Positions 8,335 to 19,663 of a stretch of 64,000 nt of DNA are shown here, one piece after another. The DNA comes from Neohoeflea coraliihabitans. GTDB lineage: Bacteria; Pseudomonadota; Alphaproteobacteria; Rhizobiales; Rhizobiaceae. Both the position numbers and the translations under genes were made by a program. The DNA lies in assembly GCF_019334345.1 (NCBI RefSeq), contig NZ_JAHWQX010000002.1, positions 62,001-126,000 of the forward strand, given 5' to 3'. Positions within the stretch are counted from its first letter, which is position 1. Each line of letters starts with the position of its first letter. Below the pieces are notes generated by a model. That model saw nothing but the letters and a program-made list of their open reading frames with translations, made no database searches and was not told where the DNA came from.

Positions 8335-10296
8335 ATGGCATCGAAAGCAAAAGTACTGCGCCTGCTGGCGTTGGTGCACGACATCGCCGCATCTCTGGCA
8401 GCTTTTGCCCTGGCTCACCTCCTGGCGTTTGGGGCCGCATGGCTCCTGGCATGGCCGGCAGTCGCCTGGCAACTGGGCCTCTTCGCAGTTCTCTCGGTTC
8501 TGAGCATCTGGACGATGCGTCTCAATCGCGGTCTGTGGCGGTATGCTTCCCTGCCCGACATGGCAGCGATTATCCGCGCTGTGACCATGACCGTCGTTCT
8601 CTACACGCTGATCAATTTCCTCGTCGCGGGCGTCGAACATCTGTCGCGCATGGCGATGGTTCTGAGCTGGGTGTTCGGGATTGTCGGACTGGGGGCCGGA
8701 CGGCTGGGCTATCGCCTGCTCAAGGAACGGCTGGTGCTGCCGGCATTGCCGCATAAGGCGACAAGCATCGGCGCGCTGGTCTATCCGTTTTCCGACACCA
8801 CCGCCTCCTATCTCAGGGCGCTGCGCTCGCGCAGCAAGGCGGGCCGATCGATCGTCGGCATCATCGACAACCGGCGGGCGACTACGCGCGACACGCTGCA
8901 TGGCCTGAAAGTGCTGGGCAAGCCGGACGCCATTGCCGATATCGTGGCCCGGCAGGCGGCGCGCGGGCAGAGGATCACCGAACTGATCGTCACCGATCCA
9001 GCGATCACCGGCAGAGAGATGGCACAATTGCTCGACCATTGCATTGATGCGGGGATTGCCATCAAGCGCCTGCCGGCTCTGGTCGAGCCGGGGGGTGGCG
9101 GCTCGTTGCCGGTGCTGACGCCCAATCCGGTGCGACTCGTCGATCTTCTCGGACGCGCGGAGGTGCGGGTCGATCTCGCGGCGGTGCGGCAGTTCCTGGC
9201 GGGAAAGACCATTCTGGTGACCGGGGCCGGCGGGTCGATCGGCTCCGAATTGTGCCTGCAGATTGCCGCCTATGACCCGGCGCGACTCGTTCTGCTCGAT
9301 GCGTCTGAAAGCCACCTTTACGACATCAGCAGCAAGTTGCACGACGCCTTCCCCGCTATTCCGGTTGCGCAGATGATTTGCGATGTGCGTGACGCGCGAC
9401 GGGTGCACTATCTAATGCGTCACGAGGCTCCGGACGTGGTTTTTCACGCCGCGGCCATCAAGCATGTGCCGATTGCCGAGCGCAATCCGGTCGAGACCGT
9501 CAAGACCAATGCACTCGGGACCAGCGTCGTGGTCGAGGCCGCGGTGCAGGCCAAGGTCAAGACCTTCGTGCTGATTTCGACCGACAAGGCCGTCAATCCG
9601 GCCGGCGTTATGGGCGCCGCCAAACGCGCCGCGGAGCTTTACTGCCAGGCACGCGATCTCTCGGCGACGGAAACGGATTTCCGGGTGGTCCGGTTCGGCA
9701 ATGTGCTCGGCTCGGCGGGATCGGTGGTGCCGCTGTTCAATCGACAGATCGCCGAGGGCGGGCCGGTCACCGTTACCGATCCGGACGTGACGCGATATTT
9801 CATGACCATCCGCGAGGCGGTCAGCCTGATCCTGCAGGGCGCATCGCATGGCACGCCCGGCAGCAAGGGGAAAGGCGCGGTGCTGGTGCTCGACATGGGC
9901 GAACCGGTGTCTATCGTCGATCTGGCCAAGCGGCTGATTCAGCTGGCCGGCTTCATCCCCGGCCGCGACATCGAGATCAGCTTCACCGGGCTTCGACCCG
10001 GCGAAAAGCTACAGGAAGAGCTGTTCCACGGTCCCGACGACCGGATCCTGCATCGAGGCGAAGGTTACTTCGTTGTCCAGACGCGGACTGTCGATGCCGA
10101 GACCGTCACCGGCTGGTTCACTGCGCTGCGCGAGGCCTGCGACGGGGAGAACATCGCCGAAGTCATGCACATGCTGCACATGATCGTTCCCAGCCTGAGG
10201 CGGCCGGAGAATCGTCGGCACCCGCTGGACCGGACGTTCGATCCCGCCGGTCATGAGCTTATCAATGCGCCGGCGTCCAGCAACCGGCTGCACTGA
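8335..10296 (+). CDS. Membrane-bound nucleotide-sugar 4,6-dehydratase (CapD/WbpM type)
   Basis: The protein has about 653 residues. The first 130 or so contain several hydrophobic segments that form membrane helices. A CoA-binding-like Rossmann region follows, then a SDR catalytic domain with TGAGGSIGSE at residues 296-305, AAIKHVP, and the STDKAV...MGAAKR active-site block. This is the WbpM/PglF/CapD family, which converts UDP-GlcNAc to a 4-keto-6-deoxy sugar at the membrane for O-antigen or glycoprotein sugars. The frame is open from 8299. I prefer the ATG at 8335 preceded by GAGGGG; ATG 8308 is possible. It closes the polysaccharide locus. Confidence 0.88.
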   Translation: MASKAKVLRLLALVHDIAASLAAFALAHLLAFGAAWLLAWPAVAWQLGLFAVLSVLSIWTMRLNRGLWRYASLPDMAAIIRAVTMTVVLYTLINFLVAGVEHLSRMAMVLSWVFGIVGLGAGRLGYRLLKERLVLPALPHKATSIGALVYPFSDTTASYLRALRSRSKAGRSIVGIIDNRRATTRDTLHGLKVLGKPDAIADIVARQAARGQRITELIVTDPAITGREMAQLLDHCIDAGIAIKRLPALVEPGGGGSLPVLTPNPVRLVDLLGRAEVRVDLAAVRQFLAGKTILVTGAGGSIGSELCLQIAAYDPARLVLLDASESHLYDISSKLHDAFPAIPVAQMICDVRDARRVHYLMRHEAPDVVFHAAAIKHVPIAERNPVETVKTNALGTSVVVEAAVQAKVKTFVLISTDKAVNPAGVMGAAKRAAELYCQARDLSATETDFRVVRFGNVLGSAGSVVPLFNRQIAEGGPVTVTDPDVTRYFMTIREAVSLILQGASHGTPGSKGKGAVLVLDMGEPVSIVDLAKRLIQLAGFIPGRDIEISFTGLRPGEKLQEELFHGPDDRILHRGEGYFVVQTRTVDAETVTGWFTALREACDGENIAEVMHMLHMIVPSLRRPENRRHPLDRTFDPAGHELINAPASSNRLH

Positions 10297-10411
10297 CCGG
10301 CTCATCCTCGCCATTTCGATCTAGGAACACGGGGCATGGCTGGTGTACAGCATGGCAGCGCCTGATCGTATGGCCTGTCCTGTGCCGATCCTAAACCGTG
10401 GAGACATCGAT

Positions 10412-11332
10412 TTGAACGATCCGCAATTTGACCGCAGTTTTGACGCCGGGGACGGTCGGCCGGTCGCTCTTGCCGTAAATATCATGCGCCTGACCGCTCC
10501 CAATTCCGGGCCGCTGACATTCGCCGGCACCAACAGCTACATCGTGGGAACCGACACGCTTGCGGTCATCGATCCGGGTCCGGCGGATGAAGCGCACTGG
10601 CAGGCGCTTCTGGCGGCGATCGGCGGGCGTCCGGTCAGCCACATTTTCGTCTCGCACACGCACCGGGACCATTCGCCGCTCGCGACCCGCCTGCAACAGG
10701 AGACCGGTGCATTGACGGTGGCGGAAGGGCCGCACCGGGCATCACGTCCCCTGCACCACGGCGAGACCAATCCTCTGGCGGAAAGCTCGGACCTGGATTT
10801 CCGGCCGGACATCAACGCCGAACACGGGGCCCGGATTGCCGGTGACGGCTGGGAGATCGAGGTTCTGCACACGCCGGGTCACACCGCCAATCACGCGGCA
10901 TTCGCCCTGCGCGGCCCCGGCGATGACGGCATCGTGTTTTCAGCCGATCATGTCATGGCGTGGGCGACGACGATCATTGCCCCACCCGACGGCTCCATGC
11001 AGGAATTCATGGCCTCACTCGACATGCTGCTGGAGCGCGATGACCGCATCTACTATCCCGGTCACGGTGGTCCGGTTCGCCGGCCGCGCCAGTTCGTGCG
11101 CGCCTTGCGTTCGCACCGGCGGATGCGCGAAAGCGCGGTGCTGGCCCGGATCAGCAAGGGTGACCGGACAATCGCCGAGATGGTGGCGACGATCTATCGC
11201 GACACGGACAAGAGGCTGCATGGCGCAGCGGCGCTATCGGTGCTCGCACATATCGAGGATCTGGTGGAACGCGGGCTTGTCACAACGGACGGACCGCCCG
11301 GGCTGCGCAATCATTATGAGCCGGCATCATAG
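10412..11332 (+). CDS. Metallo-beta-lactamase-fold hydrolase
   Basis: A 306-residue cytoplasmic hydrolase has the metal motif HTHRDH (H82, H84, D86, H87), a further metal histidine in HTPGHT, SADHVMAW, and a C-terminal winged helix-like region. Such proteins (glyoxalase II or LACTB2-like) hydrolyse thioesters or phosphoesters; the substrate is not known. The frame is open from 10343, but TTG 10412 has GGAGA seven bases upstream, and the resulting N-terminus leads directly into the first beta strands. ATG 10352 is an alternative. It stands alone between the dehydratase gene and a convergent DUF1499 gene. Confidence 0.85.
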   Translation: MNDPQFDRSFDAGDGRPVALAVNIMRLTAPNSGPLTFAGTNSYIVGTDTLAVIDPGPADEAHWQALLAAIGGRPVSHIFVSHTHRDHSPLATRLQQETGALTVAEGPHRASRPLHHGETNPLAESSDLDFRPDINAEHGARIAGDGWEIEVLHTPGHTANHAAFALRGPGDDGIVFSADHVMAWATTIIAPPDGSMQEFMASLDMLLERDDRIYYPGHGGPVRRPRQFVRALRSHRRMRESAVLARISKGDRTIAEMVATIYRDTDKRLHGAAALSVLAHIEDLVERGLVTTDGPPGLRNHYEPAS

Positions 11333-11359
11333 GCCGACCTGATCAGCCCGGCCTTGCGC

Positions 11360-12355
11360 TCAGCGGCTGCCGGCGATGCCGAGCAGCGCCACATCGAGCT
11401 GTCCGAGAAAATCCTGAATAAGTCGTGCGTTGAGACCGAGATCATGACGCCCGATGCGGGTGGCGGCGCGCATGTCGACAAAGGTCGTCTCGGCCTCTTC
11501 TTCGAGGCGTATCAGGATGTCATGCGTGACCCCCAGAAGCGGTGAGCGCCAGACAAATTGCAGGCGCACAACCGGCTGGGAAATGCGTGGCACGCCGTCT
11601 TCAAGCACCGGATCTGTCAGTGGTCCCGGACCTGCGGCGCCGGCAGCTCCCGGCGCAAGCGGGGAAAGTGCCTCGCCTCCCCGCGCTTCCTCCGGTTCGG
11701 GTGCGGCATCAGGTGAGAGCCCTTCATCTGCCGGCCCCTCGTCGGCGGAAATTGCGCTGGCATCTTCAGGCGGCGGCTCCTGGCCGGGTGCGAGAAATTT
11801 CGCGCCGGACGTCTCGATAAGCTGCCATTGCCGATCCTCGGCCATGGCCGTCACCGCCTCGAGAACACGGTCGATGGCCCCATCATAGCGGCGGCCCGAC
11901 AACCGGCCGTAGAACTGGGTTTGCAAGGCGCGTTGTTCGGTCGGATGAAGGACCGGCGATGGCAACCAGGAGCGGTCAGCCAGCGGCTCGACCAGCCATG
12001 CCGGCGGCGCTGCGAGATCGGTCGTCACATCGCGGATCGGGGGCAGGAGAACCAGGCGACTGGCGGCGTAGCCCACCGGGGCGAGCACCAAGGCGGCGAG
12101 CAGGAGCCCGAGAAAGGCCGCCTTGCCGCCCTTGGCGCCGTTCAGCCACAACATCCCGAAACCGATCATCGACCAGATGACGGCAATGAGGGAGAGCACC
12201 GCCGCCAGCAGGATGACAGCGATGGCGTTGGCTTCGGTGAGGATTTCAGCGCGATGGAACAGGAAGGCGGTGATCGCCAGAGTGAAGGCAAAGATGCCGA
12301 ACCGCCGGGACCAGGAGGCGGTTTTAGAGACGGGACGGACGGGATGATAAGGCAT
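11360..12355 (-). CDS. DUF1499 membrane protein
   Basis: The 331-residue protein has three hydrophobic helices in the first 115 residues (about 20-40, 44-72 and 80-105). A DUF1499 domain follows, recognised by DVTTD...PP, RRYDGAIDRV and the repeated alpha/beta segments. A Pro/Glu/Ala-rich insert lies around residues 200-245. DUF1499 proteins have no established biochemical function. It converges with the metallo-hydrolase gene and is divergent from the aconitase X pair. The start ATG at 12355 gives a basic N-terminus suited to an inner-membrane protein. Confidence 0.75.
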   Translation of the reverse strand: MPYHPVRPVSKTASWSRRFGIFAFTLAITAFLFHRAEILTEANAIAVILLAAVLSLIAVIWSMIGFGMLWLNGAKGGKAAFLGLLLAALVLAPVGYAASRLVLLPPIRDVTTDLAAPPAWLVEPLADRSWLPSPVLHPTEQRALQTQFYGRLSGRRYDGAIDRVLEAVTAMAEDRQWQLIETSGAKFLAPGQEPPPEDASAISADEGPADEGLSPDAAPEPEEARGGEALSPLAPGAAGAAGPGPLTDPVLEDGVPRISQPVVRLQFVWRSPLLGVTHDILIRLEEEAETTFVDMRAATRIGRHDLGLNARLIQDFLGQLDVALLGIAGSR

Positions 12356-12495
12356 GAATGCGCCGCCAGAGGAAAGAACTGCCCGGCTGGCATATCGCAG
12401 CGCCGGCAGACCCGCAAGGAGCCGGGCATTTCAGCGCGCCCGGTGCAACGGGCACGGCTCCGCTTGAGACTTGCCAATCCACAGCTTGAAGCCGG

Positions 12496-12531
12496 CCGAC
12501 TTGCGAGTTGACTTGCAGCTTGACTTGCGGG
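12496..12531. repeat. Three tandem 12-bp units upstream of the aconitase X genes
   Basis: Units CCGACTTGCGAG, TTGACTTGCAGC and TTGACTTGCGGG are contiguous at 12496-12531, a 12-bp period with the shared core GACTTGC. A fourth, imperfect GGACTTG follows at 12534-12540. The array lies 46 bases before the start of the large aconitase X subunit. It may be an array of operator half-sites or a slippage product. Confidence 0.6.
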
Positions 12532-12577
12532 CGGGGACTTGTCCTGTTGCCGGGATGGCGAAGCAACGGTCACGCAT

Positions 12578-13819
12578 ATGCTCCGATTGAGCCCGGAAGA
12601 GCAGGACATGCTGGCCGGCGGCCGGGGCGCGGCGGCGGCCGATGCGCTGGAACTGATGCTCGGCTTTGCGCAGGCAGTTGGCGCCGACCGGCTTTTACGC
12701 TGTGACCGCGCGCATATTGACGGCTGCCTGTATCACGGTCAGGCCAGCCTCGACTTCGTCGAGCGCTATGTGGCGCTTGGCGGACGGGTGTGCGTGCCCA
12801 CCAGCCTGAATGTCGGCTCGGTCGATCTGATCCACCCCGACTTGTTTCGCGGCGACCCGGCGCTGGGCACAGCCGGCAAACGACTGATGCAGGCACATGT
12901 CGAACTGGGCTGCGCGCCGAACTTCACCTGTGCGCCCTACCAGACGCTGATGCGCCCGCGTTACGGCGAGCAGCTGGCCTATGCGGAATCGAACGCCATT
13001 GTCTTCGTCAACTCGGTGATCGGCGCGCGCACCGCCCGCTACGGGGATTTCATCGACCTTGCCGGGGCTCTGTGCGGGCGTGTTCCGCATTTTGACCTGC
13101 ACGTTGCTGAGAACCGACTGGCGCGGACGCGGCTGGTGCTCGAGGGCGTCAGCGGCGCAGATGTCGAGGAGGCCGGTTTGATCGCGGTCGCTGCCGGGCT
13201 GTTCATCGGGCGCGAATGCGGCGCCGAGATCTGCGCGATCGAGGGCCTGCCGCAGGTCACCAGCGAGGACGATCTGAAAGCGCTGGGCGCGGCGGCGGCC
13301 TCCTCGGGCGCGGTCGCCATGTTCCACGCGGTCGGTCTGACCCCGGAAGCGGAAACGCTTGCGGCTGCGACGGGTGGCGCCGAGGTGTCGGTGATTGCGC
13401 GGCTCGACCGCGAGATGCTGGGTCAGATCGTGGCATCGCTGGCAACGGTGAGCGACGGGGCGCGGCTGAGCGCCGTGGCGCTCGGCACGCCGCATTTCTC
13501 GCTGCAGGAATTCGAGCGCCTGCTGCAGCTGTGCGAGGGCAGCTTCGCAGTTCCGGTCTACATCAACACGGGACGCGACATCCTGACCGAGCTGACGCAG
13601 CGCGGCTGGGACAAGCGGCTGTCAGATGCCGGTGTCGCGCTCGTCGTCGACACCTGCACCTATGTGACCACGATCATCGAGGAACTTGACGGGGCGATCA
13701 TGACCAATTCGGGCAAATGGGCCTATTACGCCCCCGGCAATCTCGGTGTCGATGTGGCGTTCGGGACGCTGGCGGACTGCGTCGCATCGGCGAAAGCCGG
13801 CCGCGTGGTGCGCAGATGA
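12578..13819 (+). CDS. Aconitase X large (catalytic) subunit
   Basis: A 413-residue AcnX catalytic-domain protein, recognisable by PTSLNVGSVDLIHP, GCAPNFTCAPYQ, ESNAIVFVNSVIGART, the GDFIDLAGALCGR segment and the C-terminal NSGKWAYYAPG. Two-subunit bacterial AcnX enzymes known so far include cis-3-hydroxy-L-proline dehydratase, and archaeal relatives dehydrate phosphomevalonate. The first is the more likely here, but the context does not prove it. The frame is open from 12539; ATG 12578 matches the usual N-terminus although no strong ribosome binding site is visible. Its stop overlaps the small-subunit start by four bases (ATGA). No proline racemase, transporter or regulator is adjacent. Confidence 0.88.
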   Translation: MLRLSPEEQDMLAGGRGAAAADALELMLGFAQAVGADRLLRCDRAHIDGCLYHGQASLDFVERYVALGGRVCVPTSLNVGSVDLIHPDLFRGDPALGTAGKRLMQAHVELGCAPNFTCAPYQTLMRPRYGEQLAYAESNAIVFVNSVIGARTARYGDFIDLAGALCGRVPHFDLHVAENRLARTRLVLEGVSGADVEEAGLIAVAAGLFIGRECGAEICAIEGLPQVTSEDDLKALGAAAASSGAVAMFHAVGLTPEAETLAAATGGAEVSVIARLDREMLGQIVASLATVSDGARLSAVALGTPHFSLQEFERLLQLCEGSFAVPVYINTGRDILTELTQRGWDKRLSDAGVALVVDTCTYVTTIIEELDGAIMTNSGKWAYYAPGNLGVDVAFGTLADCVASAKAGRVVRR

Positions 13820-14250
13820 CTCCGAGCGATGTGCGCACGACCGGCGTCGACGTGCTGGTGCCCGGCCAGTGCTGCGGTAAGCCGATGCAGATCGAGCCCC
13901 TGAGCTTCTGGGGTGGTTTTGACAGTTCGGACGGCCGCGTCATCGACCGCTTTCACCCGGCGCACACGATCAGCCTGACCGGGCATATCCTGTTCATGGC
14001 GCATGCACGCGGCTCATCATCGGGCGCGTCGGTGCTGGCCGAGGCGATCCGCCTGAGAACGGCGCCGGCGGCGTTTTGTCTGCTGCAACGCGATGCCATC
14101 ATCGCCATCGGCGCCATGGTGGCGCAGCGCCTGTACGCCCTGCCCTGCCCCGTGCTGGTGTTTCGCGATGCGGATCGATGGTCGGACCTGGCAACGCAGA
14201 ACCGGCTCCGGATCGATGCCACCCCAGACGGCGTGGATATCGAGGCCTGA
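13816..14250 (+). CDS. Aconitase X small (swivel) subunit
   Basis: This 144-residue protein matches the AcnX swivel domain (DUF126), with LVPGQCCGKPM, PLSFWGGFD, SLTGHILFMAHARGSSSG and LLQRDAIIAIGAMVA. It forms the lid of the AcnX active site in a heterodimer with the large subunit. The ATG at 13816 overlaps the large-subunit stop (ATGA). An upstream extension of this frame would lie inside the large subunit and is discarded. Presence of both subunits in order supports a working enzyme. Confidence 0.88.
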   Translation: MTPSDVRTTGVDVLVPGQCCGKPMQIEPLSFWGGFDSSDGRVIDRFHPAHTISLTGHILFMAHARGSSSGASVLAEAIRLRTAPAAFCLLQRDAIIAIGAMVAQRLYALPCPVLVFRDADRWSDLATQNRLRIDATPDGVDIEA

Positions 14251-14262
14251 CTTCAGGGCGTG

Positions 14263-15378
14263 CTATTCGGCAGGGGTCAGTGCGCCTGAGGGCTTGCCGA
14301 TGACATCGGGCGCGCGGCCCTGGCGTTCCGAGCGGCGGTCGATGAACAGATCCGTGACCGCCGCGCCGGCGACCATTGAAGCCAGTCCGAGCAGCGAGGA
14401 CAAGGCGAGCACCGAACCGCCGGTAAAGCCAGCGCCGATGGTGCAGCCCACCGCGAGAATGCCGCCAAATCCCATCAGCGCGGCGCCGCCGACATAGCGA
14501 AAGACCGAGGGGGTGCCAGTTTCACCGAACTTGGCCAGGCGCAGATCGCGAAACAGCAGCGCGGCGAGAAAGGCGCCGGCGAAAATGCCCAGCAGGATGC
14601 CCTGATCGAACCCGGCGGCAGATACGCTGCCGAGCGCATATTGAATGGTGGTCGCGAGCGGACGGATGAAGGACAGGCTCTCGGCCTGCACCGGTTCAAA
14701 GGCCTGGATCGACAGCTGGTAGGTGAAGTACCACCCGCCGACAATGGTGGCGCCAACGAGGGCGCCAGCGCCATAGCGCCAGAGCGGCAGGCGGCTTTTC
14801 CAGGCGACGAACAGCGAGCCGAGGAGAAGCGCCGCACCAAGGATGACACCGGAGATCTGGCGGATGCCGAATTGGGCGAGAATATCGTTGCCGCCAACGG
14901 CCTGGGTGCTCAGCAGCCCGCCGGTAAGATCGCGCAGGGGAACGAGGATGCCGGTATAGGTGGCGTAGCCCACAAGAGCGACAATGAGGATCGAGGTGAT
15001 GGCACGCAGGTTGCCGGAGGCGCCCAGCACCATCAGGCGCGAGACGCAGCCACGGGTCAGAACCATGCCGATCCCGAACACCAAGCCGCCGATCAGGGCG
15101 CCCGAAAGGCTTTGTGCCGTCGAGAAGAAACGCGTTTCCCGCACTTCCACATGGCCACTCCAGATCAGCAGCTGAACGCCGAATATGGCAATGGCGAAAC
15201 CGGCAAGCCAGGTGGCAAGCGCCTTGAGATCGCGGCGGCGCGTCAGGTCAAGCACCGCCGATCGCGTGCAGAACGCCGAACGCTGCGCGAAAAATCCGAA
15301 AAGCAGGCCAAGCACAGCGCCGCCGACGAGAGCGGCGCCCGCTTCACCGACGGTGTCAAACAGGGGCACGAGATCCAT
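14263..15378 (-). CDS. YeeE/YedE family sulfur-compound transporter
   Basis: The 371-residue protein has about nine or ten hydrophobic helices and the three conserved cysteine motifs of the family: SAFCTRSAV near residue 36, TRGCVSR near 109 and VGCTIGAGFTGGS near the C-terminus. TsuA, the studied member, imports thiosulfate through a path lined by such cysteines. Thiosulfate or another reduced sulfur species is therefore a likely substrate here, by family inference. The gene converges with the aconitase X pair (12-base gap). No TusA/SirA-like partner gene is next to it. Confidence 0.85.
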   Translation of the reverse strand: MDLVPLFDTVGEAGAALVGGAVLGLLFGFFAQRSAFCTRSAVLDLTRRRDLKALATWLAGFAIAIFGVQLLIWSGHVEVRETRFFSTAQSLSGALIGGLVFGIGMVLTRGCVSRLMVLGASGNLRAITSILIVALVGYATYTGILVPLRDLTGGLLSTQAVGGNDILAQFGIRQISGVILGAALLLGSLFVAWKSRLPLWRYGAGALVGATIVGGWYFTYQLSIQAFEPVQAESLSFIRPLATTIQYALGSVSAAGFDQGILLGIFAGAFLAALLFRDLRLAKFGETGTPSVFRYVGGAALMGFGGILAVGCTIGAGFTGGSVLALSSLLGLASMVAGAAVTDLFIDRRSERQGRAPDVIGKPSGALTPAE

Positions 15379-15528
15379 GGTTCAATCTCCGAGTAACAAA
15401 CCATGAAAATACACGGGATGAATGCCGCTTACGTGGGCGGTCCATGCGGTAATTCCGGCGCTCGAGAGAATAAATTGCTCGCTGGACCGCCGGCTTGAGG
15501 GTTTTCATGCTCGCCGCCGGCGAGAAGC

Positions 15529-16626
15529 TCAGCCGAAGCGGGCACCGCCAAACCGTCCGCGCACCAGATCATGAATGAAGCCAAGTTTCTCGATCACCTT
15601 CGGGGACAGGACGAATGGATAGAGATCACCGTGGCCCATGCTGCGGTTGAAGGAGTTGAGGGCCGCCGACAGCGCCAGCCAGGCATCGGCGATCTGGGTT
15701 ACCGTCGTGTCGTGTCCATAGGCGTCGAAACCGATGTCGGTGGCCAGCAGGCCGTCCGGTGCGACACCGGGTGCGGTGCGCACGCCCCAGGCGCGCCCGG
15801 TATCGAGACTGTCGATGATGTGCAGATAGTGCGCCCATGTCTCGGCAAAATCCTCCCAGGCATGGGCGCCGGCATAGGACGAGACGAATTCCTGCTGCCA
15901 GTCGGGCCGCGGGCCGTTCTCGTAATGTCGCTTCAGCGCCGCCGCGTAGTCTTCGGTGTCATCGCCGAACAGGGCGCGGCAGGCGGCGAGCGCATTGCCG
16001 GAACTGTCGCGGACGAGGCGGTCCCAATACCAGTGCCCGACCTCGTGCCGAAAATGCCCCAGCAGTGTGCGGTAAGGTTCGCCGAGCGCCTGACGGCGCC
16101 GGACCCGCTCGGCCTCATCGGCCTCGGCCAGGGCGATGGTGATCAGCCCTTCGTCGTGGCCGGTCATCACCTTCTTGCTGGAACTGGCACCCTCGGCGAG
16201 AAAATCGAAGCCAAGACCTTCGTTTGGATCCTGGCGCCGGTCGGTGAGCGGCAATTGCAGCTGCAGCAGCGTGTAAAACAGCCGGCGCTTGGCGATTTCC
16301 ATCGCCTGCCAGTGGGCGAGATTGTCGCCCTGGTCGGGATCGGGAACCGTCTCGTTGTGGCGGCAGGCGAGACAATAGGTTTCGGGATTGTCGGCGCGCA
16401 CCAGCCAGTTGCAGACGCCAAAGCGGTAGTTGTCGCAATAGCGGCAGTCCGGGCCGCCGGCATGAGGGCCATGGCTGCCGGCCGGTTTCCAGACGTCGCC
16501 GGCCCGTTCAAGGGCGATCATGGTGTTGGAGCCCGGCTCATAGCCGGTTGCGGCGCCGCAGCGCTCGCAGGTCACATTCTCAAAGAACACCACCTGCTGG
16601 CAGTGGGTACAGGTAAAAAGCTTCAT
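15529..16626 (-). CDS. Zinc-ribbon metallopeptidase-like protein (COG4307 type)
   Basis: The 365-residue protein starts with a zinc ribbon (CTHCQQ...CERCG, residues 4-22). A second Cys-rich region follows (CRYC...C...CLAC), then a zincin-type HEVGH motif at residues 194-198 with the later segments EDFAETWAHYLH and YPFVL. These features match the 'putative zinc-binding metallopeptidase' family, whose substrate is unknown. The frame extends to 16674, but ATG 16626, preceded by GAGGAAAC, places the zinc ribbon at the N-terminus as in the family. It lies just downstream of ppdK on the same strand, with a 165-base gap. Confidence 0.8.
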   Translation of the reverse strand: MKLFTCTHCQQVVFFENVTCERCGAATGYEPGSNTMIALERAGDVWKPAGSHGPHAGGPDCRYCDNYRFGVCNWLVRADNPETYCLACRHNETVPDPDQGDNLAHWQAMEIAKRRLFYTLLQLQLPLTDRRQDPNEGLGFDFLAEGASSSKKVMTGHDEGLITIALAEADEAERVRRRQALGEPYRTLLGHFRHEVGHWYWDRLVRDSSGNALAACRALFGDDTEDYAAALKRHYENGPRPDWQQEFVSSYAGAHAWEDFAETWAHYLHIIDSLDTGRAWGVRTAPGVAPDGLLATDIGFDAYGHDTTVTQIADAWLALSAALNSFNRSMGHGDLYPFVLSPKVIEKLGFIHDLVRGRFGGARFG

Positions 16627-16791
16627 GACGGAGGTTTCCTCGGGGAACACCGTCCCCTTTGCGGTTACCGACACAATGCGGCCAGCGCTGGCTTGTTCCG
16701 GAACTTGTACCCTTTGTCGCGGGAATATTCGCTGCCGCGCCGGGCGCCCCGGATATTCCAGGGGCCAGGCTGCGCCGGCGCCACCCGCCCG

Positions 16792-19461
<2,670 letters not shown>

Positions 19462-19516
19462 GCTCATTCCTTCCGCCCGATCGCCAGCAGCGCCGACACC
19501 CTGTCGCATCGGCAAG

Positions 19517-19545
19517 GGTTATGAGAGGCTGGCGCGAAAGGTCAA
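19517..19545 (-). promoter_or_regulatory. Candidate ppdK promoter
   Basis: Read on the minus strand, TTGACC (19545-19540) is followed after 17 bases by ATAACC (19522-19517), about 56 bases before the ppdK start. The -35 element is close to consensus; the -10 is weak. Confidence 0.38.
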
Positions 19546-19663
19546 GCCCGGAACGGCGTGCAAGGCGTGGCTATACCGGCGAAATCGTCTTCGGGGCCGG
19601 TACCGGACCGGTCAGGCGGCCGCGCTCCAGGGGGGACATGGAACGCGGCCTGCCCGGTCGGCG

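Noticed and set aside
8269-9408. 379-codon minus-strand frame opposite the CapD-like gene
   Set aside because: Antisense to a clear dehydratase gene; composition is typical of a shadow frame.
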